Shown here: positions 1 to 5,967 of the stretch, one piece after another
Layout: each line of letters starts with the position of its first letter
Position numbering within the stretch: position 1 is the first letter of the stretch
Origin: Ignavibacteria bacterium
Lineage (GTDB): Bacteria; Bacteroidota; Ignavibacteria; Ignavibacteriales; Ignavibacteriaceae
Direction: 5' to 3'
Length of the DNA stretch: 10,155 bases
NCBI GenBank assembly: GCA_030648225.1
Contig: JAUSIA010000448.1
Coordinates: forward strand, 1-10,155
Program-made: the position numbers and the translations under genes
The notes under the pieces: model-generated
What the model was told of the DNA's origin: nothing
The model's input: the letters and a program-made list of their open reading frames with translations, nothing else
Database searches by the model: none

Positions 1-1
1 A

Positions 2-217
2 AGCAGGAAGGAAATAGATAAAATAGTAAGTGTAATTTTTAATGATGATGAAGATGATTTTGCAAACACAATGGAAAAAATATCTGAGTGCAAAGACTAT
101 GAACAGGCTTCGGAAATTCTTAAATCTGTTTTCTTTACATACCGGGTAAATCCTTACAAAAGAGAAGCAGTTACTCTTACAAATGCAGTCTCAAATTATT
201 TTCACCAGGGTAATTAA
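2..217 (+). CDS. 3' end of an unrecognised gene upstream of obg (partial)
   Basis: An open frame enters from the left edge and runs 71 codons to a TAA at 215-217. It encodes a charged, partly helical tail with an acidic patch (NDDEDD, about residues 14-19 of the visible part) and ends in NYFHQGN. I do not recognise the family, and no catalytic motif, membrane segment or cysteine cluster is visible. The frame reads as coding because it stays open to the window edge and its stop overlaps the obg start codon by one base (TAATG), the usual geometry of translational coupling in one operon. The N-terminus lies outside the window, so the product could be a much larger protein. Confident that it is a gene end; function unknown. 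Confidence 0.7.
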   Translation, partial: SRKEIDKIVSVIFNDDEDDFANTMEKISECKDYEQASEILKSVFFTYRVNPYKREAVTLTNAVSNYFHQGN

Positions 218-1218
218 TGTTCATTGATTATGCTGAGATTGAAGTTCAGGCCGGTAAAGGCGGGGATGGTGCAGTTACTTTCAGAAGAGAAAAATATGTA
301 CCTAAAGGAGGACCATCAGGAGGAAACGGAGGCAGTGGTGGAAGTGTTATCATTAAAGCCTATCATAATCTTTCGACTCTTTTGGATTTCCGTTATAAAA
401 AAATTTATAAAGCCGGGAAGGGTGATCCGGGTGGTTCTTCTTTAAAAGATGGAAAGAATGGACAAGATGTTTTCATAAAAGTACCTGTCGGCTGTATTAT
501 TAAAGATGAAGAAACAGGTAAGACAATAATTGATCTTGATGAAGATGGAAAAGAAATAATTGTTGTAAAAGGAGGGAAGGGAGGAAAAGGGAATAGCAAT
601 TTTGCAACTCCAACCAACCAGGCTCCAAGATTTGCAGAAGATGGGAAACCGGGAGAGAAGAAAAAATTAATTCTTGAGTTAAAGCTTATTGCAGATGTTG
701 GATTGGTTGGATTTCCAAATGCCGGAAAATCAACTCTTATATCAAAAATCTCTGCGGCAAAACCAAAGATTGCAGATTATCCTTTTACAACTCTCGAACC
801 TAATCTTGGTATAGTGCGGTATAAAGATTTTGAAAGTTTTACGGTTGCAGACATTCCCGGGATTATTGAGGGTGCACACGAAGGTAAAGGACTTGGCTTA
901 AAGTTTTTACAGCACATTGAAAGAACAAGAATACTTTTGTTTCTTATTGATATTACTTCTGAAAATTACCAGGAAGAATACAACGTTCTGCTTAATGAAC
1001 TTAAGAGCCACAGCAAAAAGCTTGCAGCAAAAACAAAAATTGTTTCATTATCTAAAGCTGACCTTGTTGAAGAAAGTGATTTAAAAAAGATTCAGAAGAA
1101 AAAAATTAAGAATGCTGATTCTCCTTTAATAGTTTTTTCTGCTGTTTCCGGTTATGGTTTGCAGGATTTAGTAGATTACTTATGGAAAATGTTGAAGAGT
1201 GAGATGGATGAGAAATAA
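217..1218 (+). CDS. obg: GTPase Obg/CgtA (ribosome assembly GTPase)
   Basis: Obg is a conserved cytoplasmic GTPase that binds the large ribosomal subunit, aids its late maturation and links growth to GTP/ppGpp levels. The 333-residue product starts with the glycine-rich Obg fold (about 1-158, with GKGGDG, GGPSGGNGG and GGKGGKGN stretches). The G domain follows: G1 GFPNAGKS 165-172, switch I TT 191-192 within YPFTTLEPN, G3 DIPG 212-215, G4 SKAD 279-282 and G5 FSAVSG 307-312. The G4 box is usually NKxD; here Ser replaces Asn. The protein stops shortly after the G domain, so the C-terminal OCT domain of many Firmicutes homologues and the acidic tail of the enterobacterial protein are absent. The ATG overlaps the stop of the preceding gene, implying coupled translation. 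Family assignment is essentially certain. Confidence 0.97.
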   Translation: MFIDYAEIEVQAGKGGDGAVTFRREKYVPKGGPSGGNGGSGGSVIIKAYHNLSTLLDFRYKKIYKAGKGDPGGSSLKDGKNGQDVFIKVPVGCIIKDEETGKTIIDLDEDGKEIIVVKGGKGGKGNSNFATPTNQAPRFAEDGKPGEKKKLILELKLIADVGLVGFPNAGKSTLISKISAAKPKIADYPFTTLEPNLGIVRYKDFESFTVADIPGIIEGAHEGKGLGLKFLQHIERTRILLFLIDITSENYQEEYNVLLNELKSHSKKLAAKTKIVSLSKADLVEESDLKKIQKKKIKNADSPLIVFSAVSGYGLQDLVDYLWKMLKSEMDEK

Positions 1219-1245
1219 AAAATGATTTCTGCAATTTCTTTTGAG

Positions 1246-1275
1246 ATTCCGTATCTCACTTCATTCGTACGGAAT
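1246..1275. repeat. REP-like palindrome after obg
   Basis: A perfect 8-bp inverted repeat, ATTCCGTA (1246-1253) and TACGGAAT (1268-1275), encloses a 14-nt loop. Read on the minus strand, the wider segment 1241-1280 runs GTCATTCCGTACGAATG and continues to GGAATCTC. That resembles a dispersed palindrome I recall from many bacterial genomes, of the form GTCATTCC..GGAATCTC. No U-run follows the stem on either strand, so it is not a standard intrinsic terminator. It sits in the 161-bp gap between obg and the M48 gene. Only one copy is in the window, so genome-wide dispersal is inferred. The rest of the gap is AT-rich without a convincing promoter; the M48 ribosome-binding site is at its right end. 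Confidence 0.6.
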
Positions 1276-1379
1276 GACATACAATATTCAATTCAAACTA
1301 ATTTAAATTTGATTTAAAATACCTTATCATAGTTTTATTAGAACTAAATTATTCTGAAAAATCTTTTTAAGGAGTATTT

Positions 1380-2222
1380 ATGAAATTAATAAGAAAGAGT
1401 ATTCTAATTTTTCTTATTGCCGGTCCTTTCTTTTTCAATTCCTGCGATTCCGGAATAAATCTTTTTTCTAAATCTGATGATGTTCAGCTTGGGAAAGACC
1501 TTGATGCAGAGATAAGAAATAATCCAAAGGAGTATCCAATTTTTAAAGGAGATCCATCAGTAAAAAGATATATCAACGAGAGAATATTTCAGCATATTCT
1601 CGCATCATCAAAAATTGAAAGTAAAGGTACTTACAACTATCAGCTTGAAATTATTGACCAGGATGTTTTAAATGCTTTTGCTCTGCCGGGAGGATATATT
1701 TATGTGTATACAGGATTATTGAATTATCTTGATTCTGAAGCAGCACTCGCCGGAGTATTGGGTCACGAGATTGCTCATGCTGAGGAAAGACATGCTACTG
1801 AGAGAATGACATCATATTATGGAGTCTCAATTCTGCTTAGCCTTGTTCTTGGTGAGAACCCATCGCAGATTGCAGAAATTGGAGCTAATCTTTTTGTTGG
1901 CTTGGGATTTCTTGCTAACAGCAGATCGGATGAAAACCAATCAGATGAGAGATCATTTGAGTACATGAAAGATACAAGATACTATCCGGGCGGTGTAAAA
2001 TTCTTTTTTGAGAGAATGAGAGATGATGGATTGGTAAGTTCCAAAAGTGATAAGGTAGCAACATTTTTATCTACACATCCTGATCCGATTGATAGGATTG
2101 CAAATACAAATAATCGCCTGCAAAGTGCCGGCTTACCTGTTAAAGATTATAAAAGTGAAGGGGAAGGAATTTATAAGAGTGAGTATTTGAGCAATATTAA
2201 AAATAAGCTGCCGAAGAAATGA
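1380..2222 (+). CDS. M48 family zinc metalloprotease, probable lipoprotein
   Basis: This is a secreted, membrane-tethered metallopeptidase of 280 residues. The N-terminus has a short basic stretch, a hydrophobic core and a lipobox-like end, FNSC, with the probable lipidated cysteine at residue 22; N at -2 is not the textbook lipobox. The M48 core carries ALPGGYIYVYTG (101-112), the zinc/catalytic motif HEIAH (129-133) and a downstream SRSDENQSD segment (181-189) whose E185 fits the third zinc ligand of the usual SRxxExEAD motif. THPDP at 232-236 matches the conserved HP region. Family members with this layout (BepA, LoiP, YcaL types) act in envelope protein quality control; the exact substrate here cannot be read. 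The ATG is fixed by AAGGAG at 1369-1374, five bases upstream. No TPR domain follows the peptidase core, so it is shorter than BepA. Confidence 0.9.
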   Translation: MKLIRKSILIFLIAGPFFFNSCDSGINLFSKSDDVQLGKDLDAEIRNNPKEYPIFKGDPSVKRYINERIFQHILASSKIESKGTYNYQLEIIDQDVLNAFALPGGYIYVYTGLLNYLDSEAALAGVLGHEIAHAEERHATERMTSYYGVSILLSLVLGENPSQIAEIGANLFVGLGFLANSRSDENQSDERSFEYMKDTRYYPGGVKFFFERMRDDGLVSSKSDKVATFLSTHPDPIDRIANTNNRLQSAGLPVKDYKSEGEGIYKSEYLSNIKNKLPKK

Positions 2223-2264
2223 TCATTAGCAAAGATTTAGTATTTCAAAAAGATAGAGCAATTT

Positions 2265-2293
2265 TTGTAAATAACTTCAAATCTGGCTATATT
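2265..2293 (+). promoter_or_regulatory. Sigma70-like promoter for tRNA-secG, GC-rich discriminator
   Basis: TTGTAA (2265-2270) and TATATT (2288-2293) are separated by exactly 17 bp and match the -35 and -10 consensus at four and five of six positions. Transcription would start near 2300, about ten bases before the tRNA. The bases just after the -10 (CCCGCC, 2295-2300) form a GC-rich discriminator, a known mark of stable-RNA promoters under ppGpp control. Assignment rests on motif match and position only. Confidence 0.6.
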
Positions 2294-2309
2294 TCCCGCC
2301 TGAATTTTG

Positions 2310-2383
2310 GGCGGGGTAGCTCAGTAGGTTAGAGCAGTGGAATCATAATCCACGTGTCGGGGGTTCGAATCCCTCCCCCGCTA
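2310..2383 (+). tRNA. tRNA-Met (anticodon CAT), probable elongator
   Basis: A 74-nt cloverleaf folds fully. The acceptor pairs 2310-2316 with 2376-2382, including a G1:U72 wobble, and the discriminator is A2383. The D arm has GCTC/GAGC stems. The anticodon stem GTGGA/TCCAC (2337-2341, 2349-2353) encloses loop ATCATAA with CAT at 2344-2346. The T arm is GGGGG/CCCTC around TTCGAAT. CCA is not encoded. It is not the initiator: the C1:A72 mismatch and the GGG/CCC anticodon-stem pairs of initiator tRNA are absent. The GGCGG...CCGCTA acceptor with G1:U72 resembles elongator tRNA-Met of Bacillus. The alternative is tRNA-Ile2, in which lysidine at C34 decodes AUA; a CAT anticodon alone cannot exclude it. 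Loop position 32 is A, where a pyrimidine is usual. Confidence 0.93.
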
Positions 2384-2404
2384 CAGTGAAATAAGGAGAA
2401 AAGG

Positions 2405-2743
2405 ATGTATACACTTTTAGTAACAATTTGTGCAATAATTTCGGTTCTTTTAATCATCATCGTGCTAATGCAGTCCAGCAAAGGCGGCGGACTTGCAGGA
2501 ACATTTGGTGGTGCAGGTATGGGAACTGTTTTTGGAACCAGAAGAACTGCTGATTTTTTGAGCAGGGCGACCTGGTGGCTTGGAGGTATTCTTGCAGTAC
2601 TGGCAATAATAACTAATCTTTTCTTTTTGCCCGGGCAATCATCTTCTGAACAGATTGAAAGTATTATTCAGCAGAATAGACAGAATGTACCACAATCACC
2701 ATCTTTACCGCAACAACAAAATAATCCTCCACAAAACCAGTAA
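2405..2743 (+). CDS. secG: Preprotein translocase subunit SecG
   Basis: SecG is the small accessory subunit of the SecYEG channel that stimulates SecA-driven export across the inner membrane. The 112-residue product has two transmembrane segments (about 3-22 and 55-74) joined by the family signature: MQSSKGGGLAGTFGG (22-36), then GTVFGTRRTADFLSRATW (40-57). The C-terminal third is a low-complexity tail rich in Gln, Asn and Pro, as in several FCB SecG proteins. AAGGAG at 2393-2398 lies six bases before the ATG and only nine bases after the tRNA 3' end, so secG is probably made from the tRNA transcript. The TAA stop is followed in frame by four sense codons and a second TAA. An intrinsic terminator lies 25 bp downstream. 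Confidence 0.95.
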   Translation: MYTLLVTICAIISVLLIIIVLMQSSKGGGLAGTFGGAGMGTVFGTRRTADFLSRATWWLGGILAVLAIITNLFFLPGQSSSEQIESIIQQNRQNVPQSPSLPQQQNNPPQNQ

Positions 2744-2768
2744 CAGAATCCAGATTAATTAATTTTAT

Positions 2769-2792
2769 AGTCCCGATATTTCGGGACTTTTT
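2769..2792 (+). terminator. Intrinsic terminator of secG
   Basis: A perfect 8-bp stem, AGTCCCGA (2769-2776) and TCGGGACT (2781-2788), has a TATT loop and runs directly into TTTTT on the plus strand. It sits between the secG stop and the end of the convergent dacB gene. On the minus strand only a mixed TATAAAATT tract follows, so termination of dacB here would be weaker. Confidence 0.9.
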
Positions 2793-2794
2793 AA

Positions 2795-4045
2795 TTAATT
2801 CCAATTACACAAAGTCTGGATTATGTTATTTTGTATATCCCTGTGAAACTTTGCACCATTCATTGAAAATTCAAAGAAGATAGAGATAATAAGATCATCT
2901 CCGTTTTCACATGTAAGATATCCCGATATTGAAGAGACTCCATTAAGCGTTCCTGTTTTTCCATGGAAATTATTTTCAGCAAATGATCCTGTCATTCTGT
3001 TTTTAAGAGTTCCATCAACTCCTGCTATACTTAATGAATTATAGAAGTCGTCAAAGTTTGCAACATCGAAATACATTTTCTCAAGAAGACCTGTTATTGC
3101 GCCAACAGTAACCTGGTCAAATCTTGAAATACCGGAACCATCAACTATTGCAGTTCCCTTTGAAAAGATACCGTTATCGGAAATGTAGGTTAAGATTGTC
3201 TGAGTTGAGTAAAAAGCATTACCTTGTTCCCCGCTTGAAACTGCCCCAATTGTTTTGAACAAACATTCTGCAAGAAAATTATCACTCTCTTTATTGATTA
3301 ATTTGATCAACTCTCTAAGTTCAATCCCTTTTTCGGATATTGATACAGCTGCTTCAGGAGTAATTCCTTCCTCTGCATTTAAAGCAACTTCAATACTTGC
3401 CGCCAGTAATTTACTTCTAAATAATAATGCAGCATTGAGCGGAGGATTATCAATATTAACATAATAGTTTCTGAATCTGCCTCTTCTCTTTTTCTGAACA
3501 ATTTTTTTATTATTATCAATTACCAGTGCAGATATAGGGGGAAGTTTAACATTTGCAACTTCATCTGTAATCCAATCATCACGCATATAAATGTTATCGA
3601 AATAGGAATCATCGCCAATAATTTTACCGGTTATTTTTGTAATACCCATATCTTTTAATTCATTTACCATTGCCTGAAGATCTTCAGAAGTGAAAAGGGA
3701 ATTACCAAATCCTTTTATATATAGATTGCCATCAACCACACCATCATCAAGATTATTATCATCACTCAATATTTTTGTGTAAAGTATAAAATCTCCTCCC
3801 ATCAATGACAATGCCGTTGCAGTGGTAAATAATTTTGTATTTGAAGCAGGTATCATTGAGACGGTATGATTTAAAGAATAAATTGTATCTTCTGTTAAAG
3901 GATTATAAATAAGAATACCAGCCTTAGTTGTTGAAGGCAGTCTTGAAAGTAATAAATCAATTTTGTTCCTTATTTCTTCTTCAGATAAACTTAAAAGGGG
4001 AGAGATAAATAAAAATGAGAGGAGTAAATATCTTAATATCTTCAT
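2795..4045 (-). CDS. dacB: D-alanyl-D-alanine carboxypeptidase/endopeptidase (PBP4, peptidase S13)
   Basis: This is a periplasmic penicillin-binding protein that removes the terminal D-Ala of peptidoglycan stem peptides and, in the PBP4 class, also cleaves D-Ala-mDAP cross-links. A signal peptide covers about residues 1-21. All three catalytic motifs are intact: SxxK at S68-K71 (PASNTK), SxN at S254-N256 (ESDNFLAE) and KTG at K363-G365 (HGKTGTLNG). The PBP4-specific inserted region between SxxK and SxN is present, with the typical GDDSYFD at 144-150. At 416 residues it is somewhat shorter than the enterobacterial enzyme, but no domain is obviously missing. It is transcribed alone on the minus strand, convergent with secG and divergent from the LOG gene. 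I call the family with confidence; the symbol follows the family rather than tested activity. Confidence 0.93.
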   Translation of the reverse strand: MKILRYLLLSFLFISPLLSLSEEEIRNKIDLLLSRLPSTTKAGILIYNPLTEDTIYSLNHTVSMIPASNTKLFTTATALSLMGGDFILYTKILSDDNNLDDGVVDGNLYIKGFGNSLFTSEDLQAMVNELKDMGITKITGKIIGDDSYFDNIYMRDDWITDEVANVKLPPISALVIDNNKKIVQKKRRGRFRNYYVNIDNPPLNAALLFRSKLLAASIEVALNAEEGITPEAAVSISEKGIELRELIKLINKESDNFLAECLFKTIGAVSSGEQGNAFYSTQTILTYISDNGIFSKGTAIVDGSGISRFDQVTVGAITGLLEKMYFDVANFDDFYNSLSIAGVDGTLKNRMTGSFAENNFHGKTGTLNGVSSISGYLTCENGDDLIISIFFEFSMNGAKFHRDIQNNIIQTLCNWN

Positions 4046-4121
4046 AAACTATTGTAAATATCTTTTCATTCTTAGATTTGTAATAATCTTTTATAATTTT
4101 ATTTATATAATTGATGCGAAA

Positions 4122-4140
4122 ATAGAAATTTTATTTCTAT
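4122..4140. repeat. AT-rich hairpin in the divergent dacB/LOG intergenic region
   Basis: ATAGAAAT (4122-4129) and ATTTCTAT (4133-4140) are perfect inverted arms with a three-base loop, followed on the plus strand by a run of eight T (4152-4159). It lies in the 139-bp divergent gap. TATAAT hexamers occur at 4092-4097 and 4106-4111 but neither has a properly spaced -35, so I do not call a promoter. In sequence this AT-rich a hairpin of this size can arise by chance; a leader or operator role is only possible. Confidence 0.3.
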
Positions 4141-4184
4141 AAATAAAAGCCTTTTTTTTAACTACTATCCGGAAAAATTTCTTT

Positions 4185-5051
4185 ATGGTAAAAGATAAAT
4201 CACAGAAGACGCTTCTTAAGGCATATGAAAATGTTGACTTTCTGAATTCAGCGGATGCAAGAATTTTAAGAATGCTTGCTGAATTCCTTCAGCCTCAAAG
4301 CAGGTTCAGGAAGCTGAAGATAATGGACACAATTGTATTTTTTGGTTCGGCAAGGTTAATGTCGAAGCGTGATGCTATGAAAGTTTATAATGAATTTAAA
4401 ACCATAAATCCCGAAGACACAGCAAAACTTGCCGAAGAACTAAGGGCAGTTCAGCAGCTTGTTCATATGTCCAGATATTATGAAGACACTGTTGAACTTT
4501 CAAGGAGATTAACAGAATGGTCAATGAATCTTAAAACACCTGCCAACAGGTTTATTGTATGCACAGGTGGCGGACCCGGAATTATGGAAGCAGCTAACAA
4601 AGGTGCAAAACTTGCCGGAGGTTATTCAGTTGGGTTAAACATCAGCATTCCGTTTGAACAATTTGTTAATAAATATGTATCAGCCGATTTGAGCTTTGAA
4701 TTCCATTACTTTTTTATGCGGAAGTTTTGGTTTGCATATCTTGCCAAAGCTTTAATTGTTTTTCCCGGCGGCTTTGGTACAATGGATGAATTTTTTGAAC
4801 TATTGACTCTGATCCAAACTGGTAAGATTAAAAAGAAACTTCTTCTTGTTGTTTATGATAAAAAATACTGGAGCGGCATAATCAATTTTAACGGATTGGT
4901 TGAGCATGGTGTAATCAGCAAGGCAGACTTGAATTTATTTTCATTCTGTAATACAGTTGATGAAGCCTTCGAATTAATCACTTCACATTTCAAAAAGAAT
5001 TATCTGGATAAAGAAACTGATGGGATCGAACCAAGCTTGCATTTAAAATAA
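4185..5051 (+). CDS. LOG family (TIGR00730) Rossmann-fold protein, putative nucleotide 5'-monophosphate phosphoribohydrolase
   Basis: The 288-residue product shows the LOG/lysine-decarboxylase-like signature: FFGSAR at 52-57, CTGGGPGIMEAAN at 126-138, FFMRK at 176-180 and PGGFGTMDE at 194-202. In characterised LOG enzymes the GGGPGxM and PGGxGTxxE motifs hold the nucleotide and catalyse hydrolysis of a purine (or cytokinin) riboside 5'-monophosphate to base plus ribose 5-phosphate. The family name 'lysine decarboxylase' is historical and not supported. Compared with the roughly 190-residue plant-type LOGs, this is the longer form, with an N-terminal helical region and an insertion of about 50 residues after FFGSAR. 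It is cytoplasmic, with no signal peptide. The ATG has only a weak upstream GGAAA. It converges on rpsU, and the rpsU terminator reaches into its stop codon. Substrate is not determinable. Confidence 0.88.
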   Translation: MVKDKSQKTLLKAYENVDFLNSADARILRMLAEFLQPQSRFRKLKIMDTIVFFGSARLMSKRDAMKVYNEFKTINPEDTAKLAEELRAVQQLVHMSRYYEDTVELSRRLTEWSMNLKTPANRFIVCTGGGPGIMEAANKGAKLAGGYSVGLNISIPFEQFVNKYVSADLSFEFHYFFMRKFWFAYLAKALIVFPGGFGTMDEFFELLTLIQTGKIKKKLLLVVYDKKYWSGIINFNGLVEHGVISKADLNLFSFCNTVDEAFELITSHFKKNYLDKETDGIEPSLHLK

Positions 5052-5074
5052 AAATGCCTCTTAAATAAGAGGCA
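5045..5074 (-). terminator. Intrinsic terminator of the rpsU operon
   Basis: The perfect palindrome TGCCTCTTA/TAAGAGGCA (5055-5074) is followed on the minus strand by TTTTTATTTT. It lies five bases beyond the rpsU stop. Its U-run covers the LOG stop codon on the opposite strand. On the plus strand the stem is followed by GAAACC, so it would not end LOG transcripts in the standard way. Confidence 0.88.
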
Positions 5075-5079
5075 GAAAC

Positions 5080-5271
5080 CTACACCATTTCATCCTGACG
5101 GTGAGCCCGTCTGAGAGCTTTCAATTTTTCCATTCTTTTCTTAACAGAAGGTTTTACAAAAAATGCTCTCTTCTTATATTCTTTAAGTACCCCTGATCTC
5201 TCATATTTCTTTTTGAACCTTCTGAGAGCTTTATCTATGGATTCGTTTTCGCCGACTGATATACCAACCAA
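5080..5271 (-). CDS. rpsU: Small ribosomal subunit protein bS21
   Basis: bS21 is a small, very basic 30S protein located near the anti-Shine-Dalgarno end of 16S rRNA and involved in initiation. The 63-residue product begins VGISVGENESIDKALRRF and continues with KKKYERSGVLKEYKKR, the family core, then a KR-rich helical C-terminus. Length is normal. The start is TTG at 5269-5271: it gives the exact family N-terminus, no in-frame ATG is available nearby, and GAGG lies eight bases upstream (5280-5283). It is last in a minus-strand cluster, 27 bp after the zinc-ribbon gene, and closed by a strong terminator. A non-ATG start on a ribosomal protein gene may lower its translation rate. Confidence 0.95.
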   Translation of the reverse strand: MVGISVGENESIDKALRRFKKKYERSGVLKEYKKRAFFVKPSVKKRMEKLKALRRAHRQDEMV

Positions 5272-5279
5272 GTAATTCG

Positions 5280-5283
5280 CCTC
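5280..5283 (-). promoter_or_regulatory. Ribosome-binding site deciding the rpsU TTG start
   Basis: Minus-strand GAGG (within GTGAGGCG) lies eight bases before the TTG at 5269-5271. No ATG or GTG in the rpsU frame has comparable spacing, so this site supports the TTG start. Confidence 0.6.
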
Positions 5284-5298
5284 ACTTTTTTTGGTTTT

Positions 5299-5670
5299 TT
5301 AGGTTAATGATTCAATTAATTTTTTATGACCTGATTTCTGAAATTCAACCGAAATAGATTTTTGCCCATTTGATAAAACTTCTTTTCCAACAACTTTTCC
5401 GAAATCATCCCAATTCTGATGATAAATTGACTGACCAATCTCAAAAGACTTCTGAAGAGAATATGTTACACATTCTTCATTTTCAATTCCCTCAAGAGAT
5501 ACTTTTGTTGCTTTTACATCTTCAGTTAAGTCAATAATCATAGTATGCTTGCATTTCTTGCATTTAGCCCATCTCTTGTTTTCATTGCCGGTAACTTCAC
5601 CGGCTAATTCCATTTTTCCAAGGGCATTGCAAAAACTGCAATAAGCCTAAACATTTTTAATTCTTGCCAT
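5299..5670 (-). pseudogene. Zinc-ribbon protein with UvrD-C/Tudor-like tail, interrupted by an in-frame TAG
   Basis: From the ATG at 5668-5670, preceded by AAGG, the frame reads MARIKNV, then TAG (5647-5649), then AYCSFCNALGKMELAGEV and on to a TAA at 5299-5301. Past the TAG, two CxxC pairs (codons 11/14 and 37/40: CSFC, CKKC) form a probable zinc ribbon. The C-terminal part (IGQSIYHQNWDDFGKVV..) resembles the small Tudor-like domain at the end of UvrD/PcrA helicases and DUF3553 proteins. An intact protein would have about 123 residues. The only ATG after the TAG (5611-5613) would give 104 residues but lose CSFC and hence the metal site. TAG is used as a normal stop by nearby genes, so simple readthrough is unlikely. 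Either this is a recent nonsense mutation (for example CAG to TAG), a sequence error, or a shortened but functional protein. Biological role unknown; DNA/RNA-polymerase contact would be a guess. Confidence 0.6.
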
Positions 5671-5698
5671 TAAATACCTTATTTTTCAAATCAAGCCT

Positions 5699-5967
5699 TT
5701 AAATAAATTCAAGAACGTCTGGATAATCAAGAATAATTCTTCTGCTTAGTTGTTTCTTTTCGATTTAGAAATTAAAACAGGTGTTTTTGATAATCTGATA
5801 ACTTTTTCTGCAACAGAAATCTTCTTTTAATTCAGCATATGGAATATTGGATACAACAGCAATCGTATTACCCGATTCATAAGTATCAAATAATTTCTTT
5901 CTTCGGGATTTTCAAGCCAACTCTCAGATAATTTAAGAATTTTATGCTTGTTAAGATAGTTTTCTCG
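5699..5967 (-). pseudogene. Frameshifted coding remnant after the anti-sigma-like gene
   Basis: No long frame survives here, but minus-strand pieces in successive frames read like one protein: RENYLNKHKILKL..NPEERNY (5967 to about 5888), DTYESGNTIAVVSNIPYAEL (to about 5826), KISVAEKVIRLSKTPVLIS (to about 5760) and QLSRRIILDYPDVLEFI ending at TAA 5699-5701. The joins fall at three- or four-base A/T runs (5888-5890, 5825-5828, 5757-5760) and each needs one base gained or lost. A further one-base change at 5968-5971 would join the first piece to the 88-codon gene upstream; the first piece has no start codon of its own, and the total 5699-6217 is divisible by three. The stretch SVAEKVIRLSKTPVLI faintly recalls the C-terminus of universal stress proteins. 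This is weak and I do not assign a function. It explains the otherwise gene-free 5671-5950. Confidence 0.5.

Noticed and set aside
224..445. Second plus-strand ORF of 73 codons overlapping the start of obg
   Set aside because: Out-of-frame shadow of obg with no recognisable features.
405..617. Minus-strand ORF of 70 codons inside obg
   Set aside because: Pro/Phe/Ser-rich low-complexity translation caused by the antisense of the glycine-rich Obg domain; obg itself is unambiguous.
1246..1275. Intrinsic terminator of obg
   Set aside because: The 14-nt loop and absence of a U-run on either strand do not fit a terminator.
2310..2383. Initiator tRNA-fMet
   Set aside because: Lacks the C1:A72 mismatch and the three G:C pairs in the anticodon stem.
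3255..3464. Plus-strand ORF antisense to dacB
   Set aside because: Shadow of a gene with all catalytic motifs intact; no ribosome-binding site.
5647..5649. TAG as a recoded sense codon (suppression or pyrrolysine)
   Set aside because: rpsU, the sigma gene and the thioredoxin-like gene end in TAG, so it is an ordinary stop here, and no recoding signal is visible.
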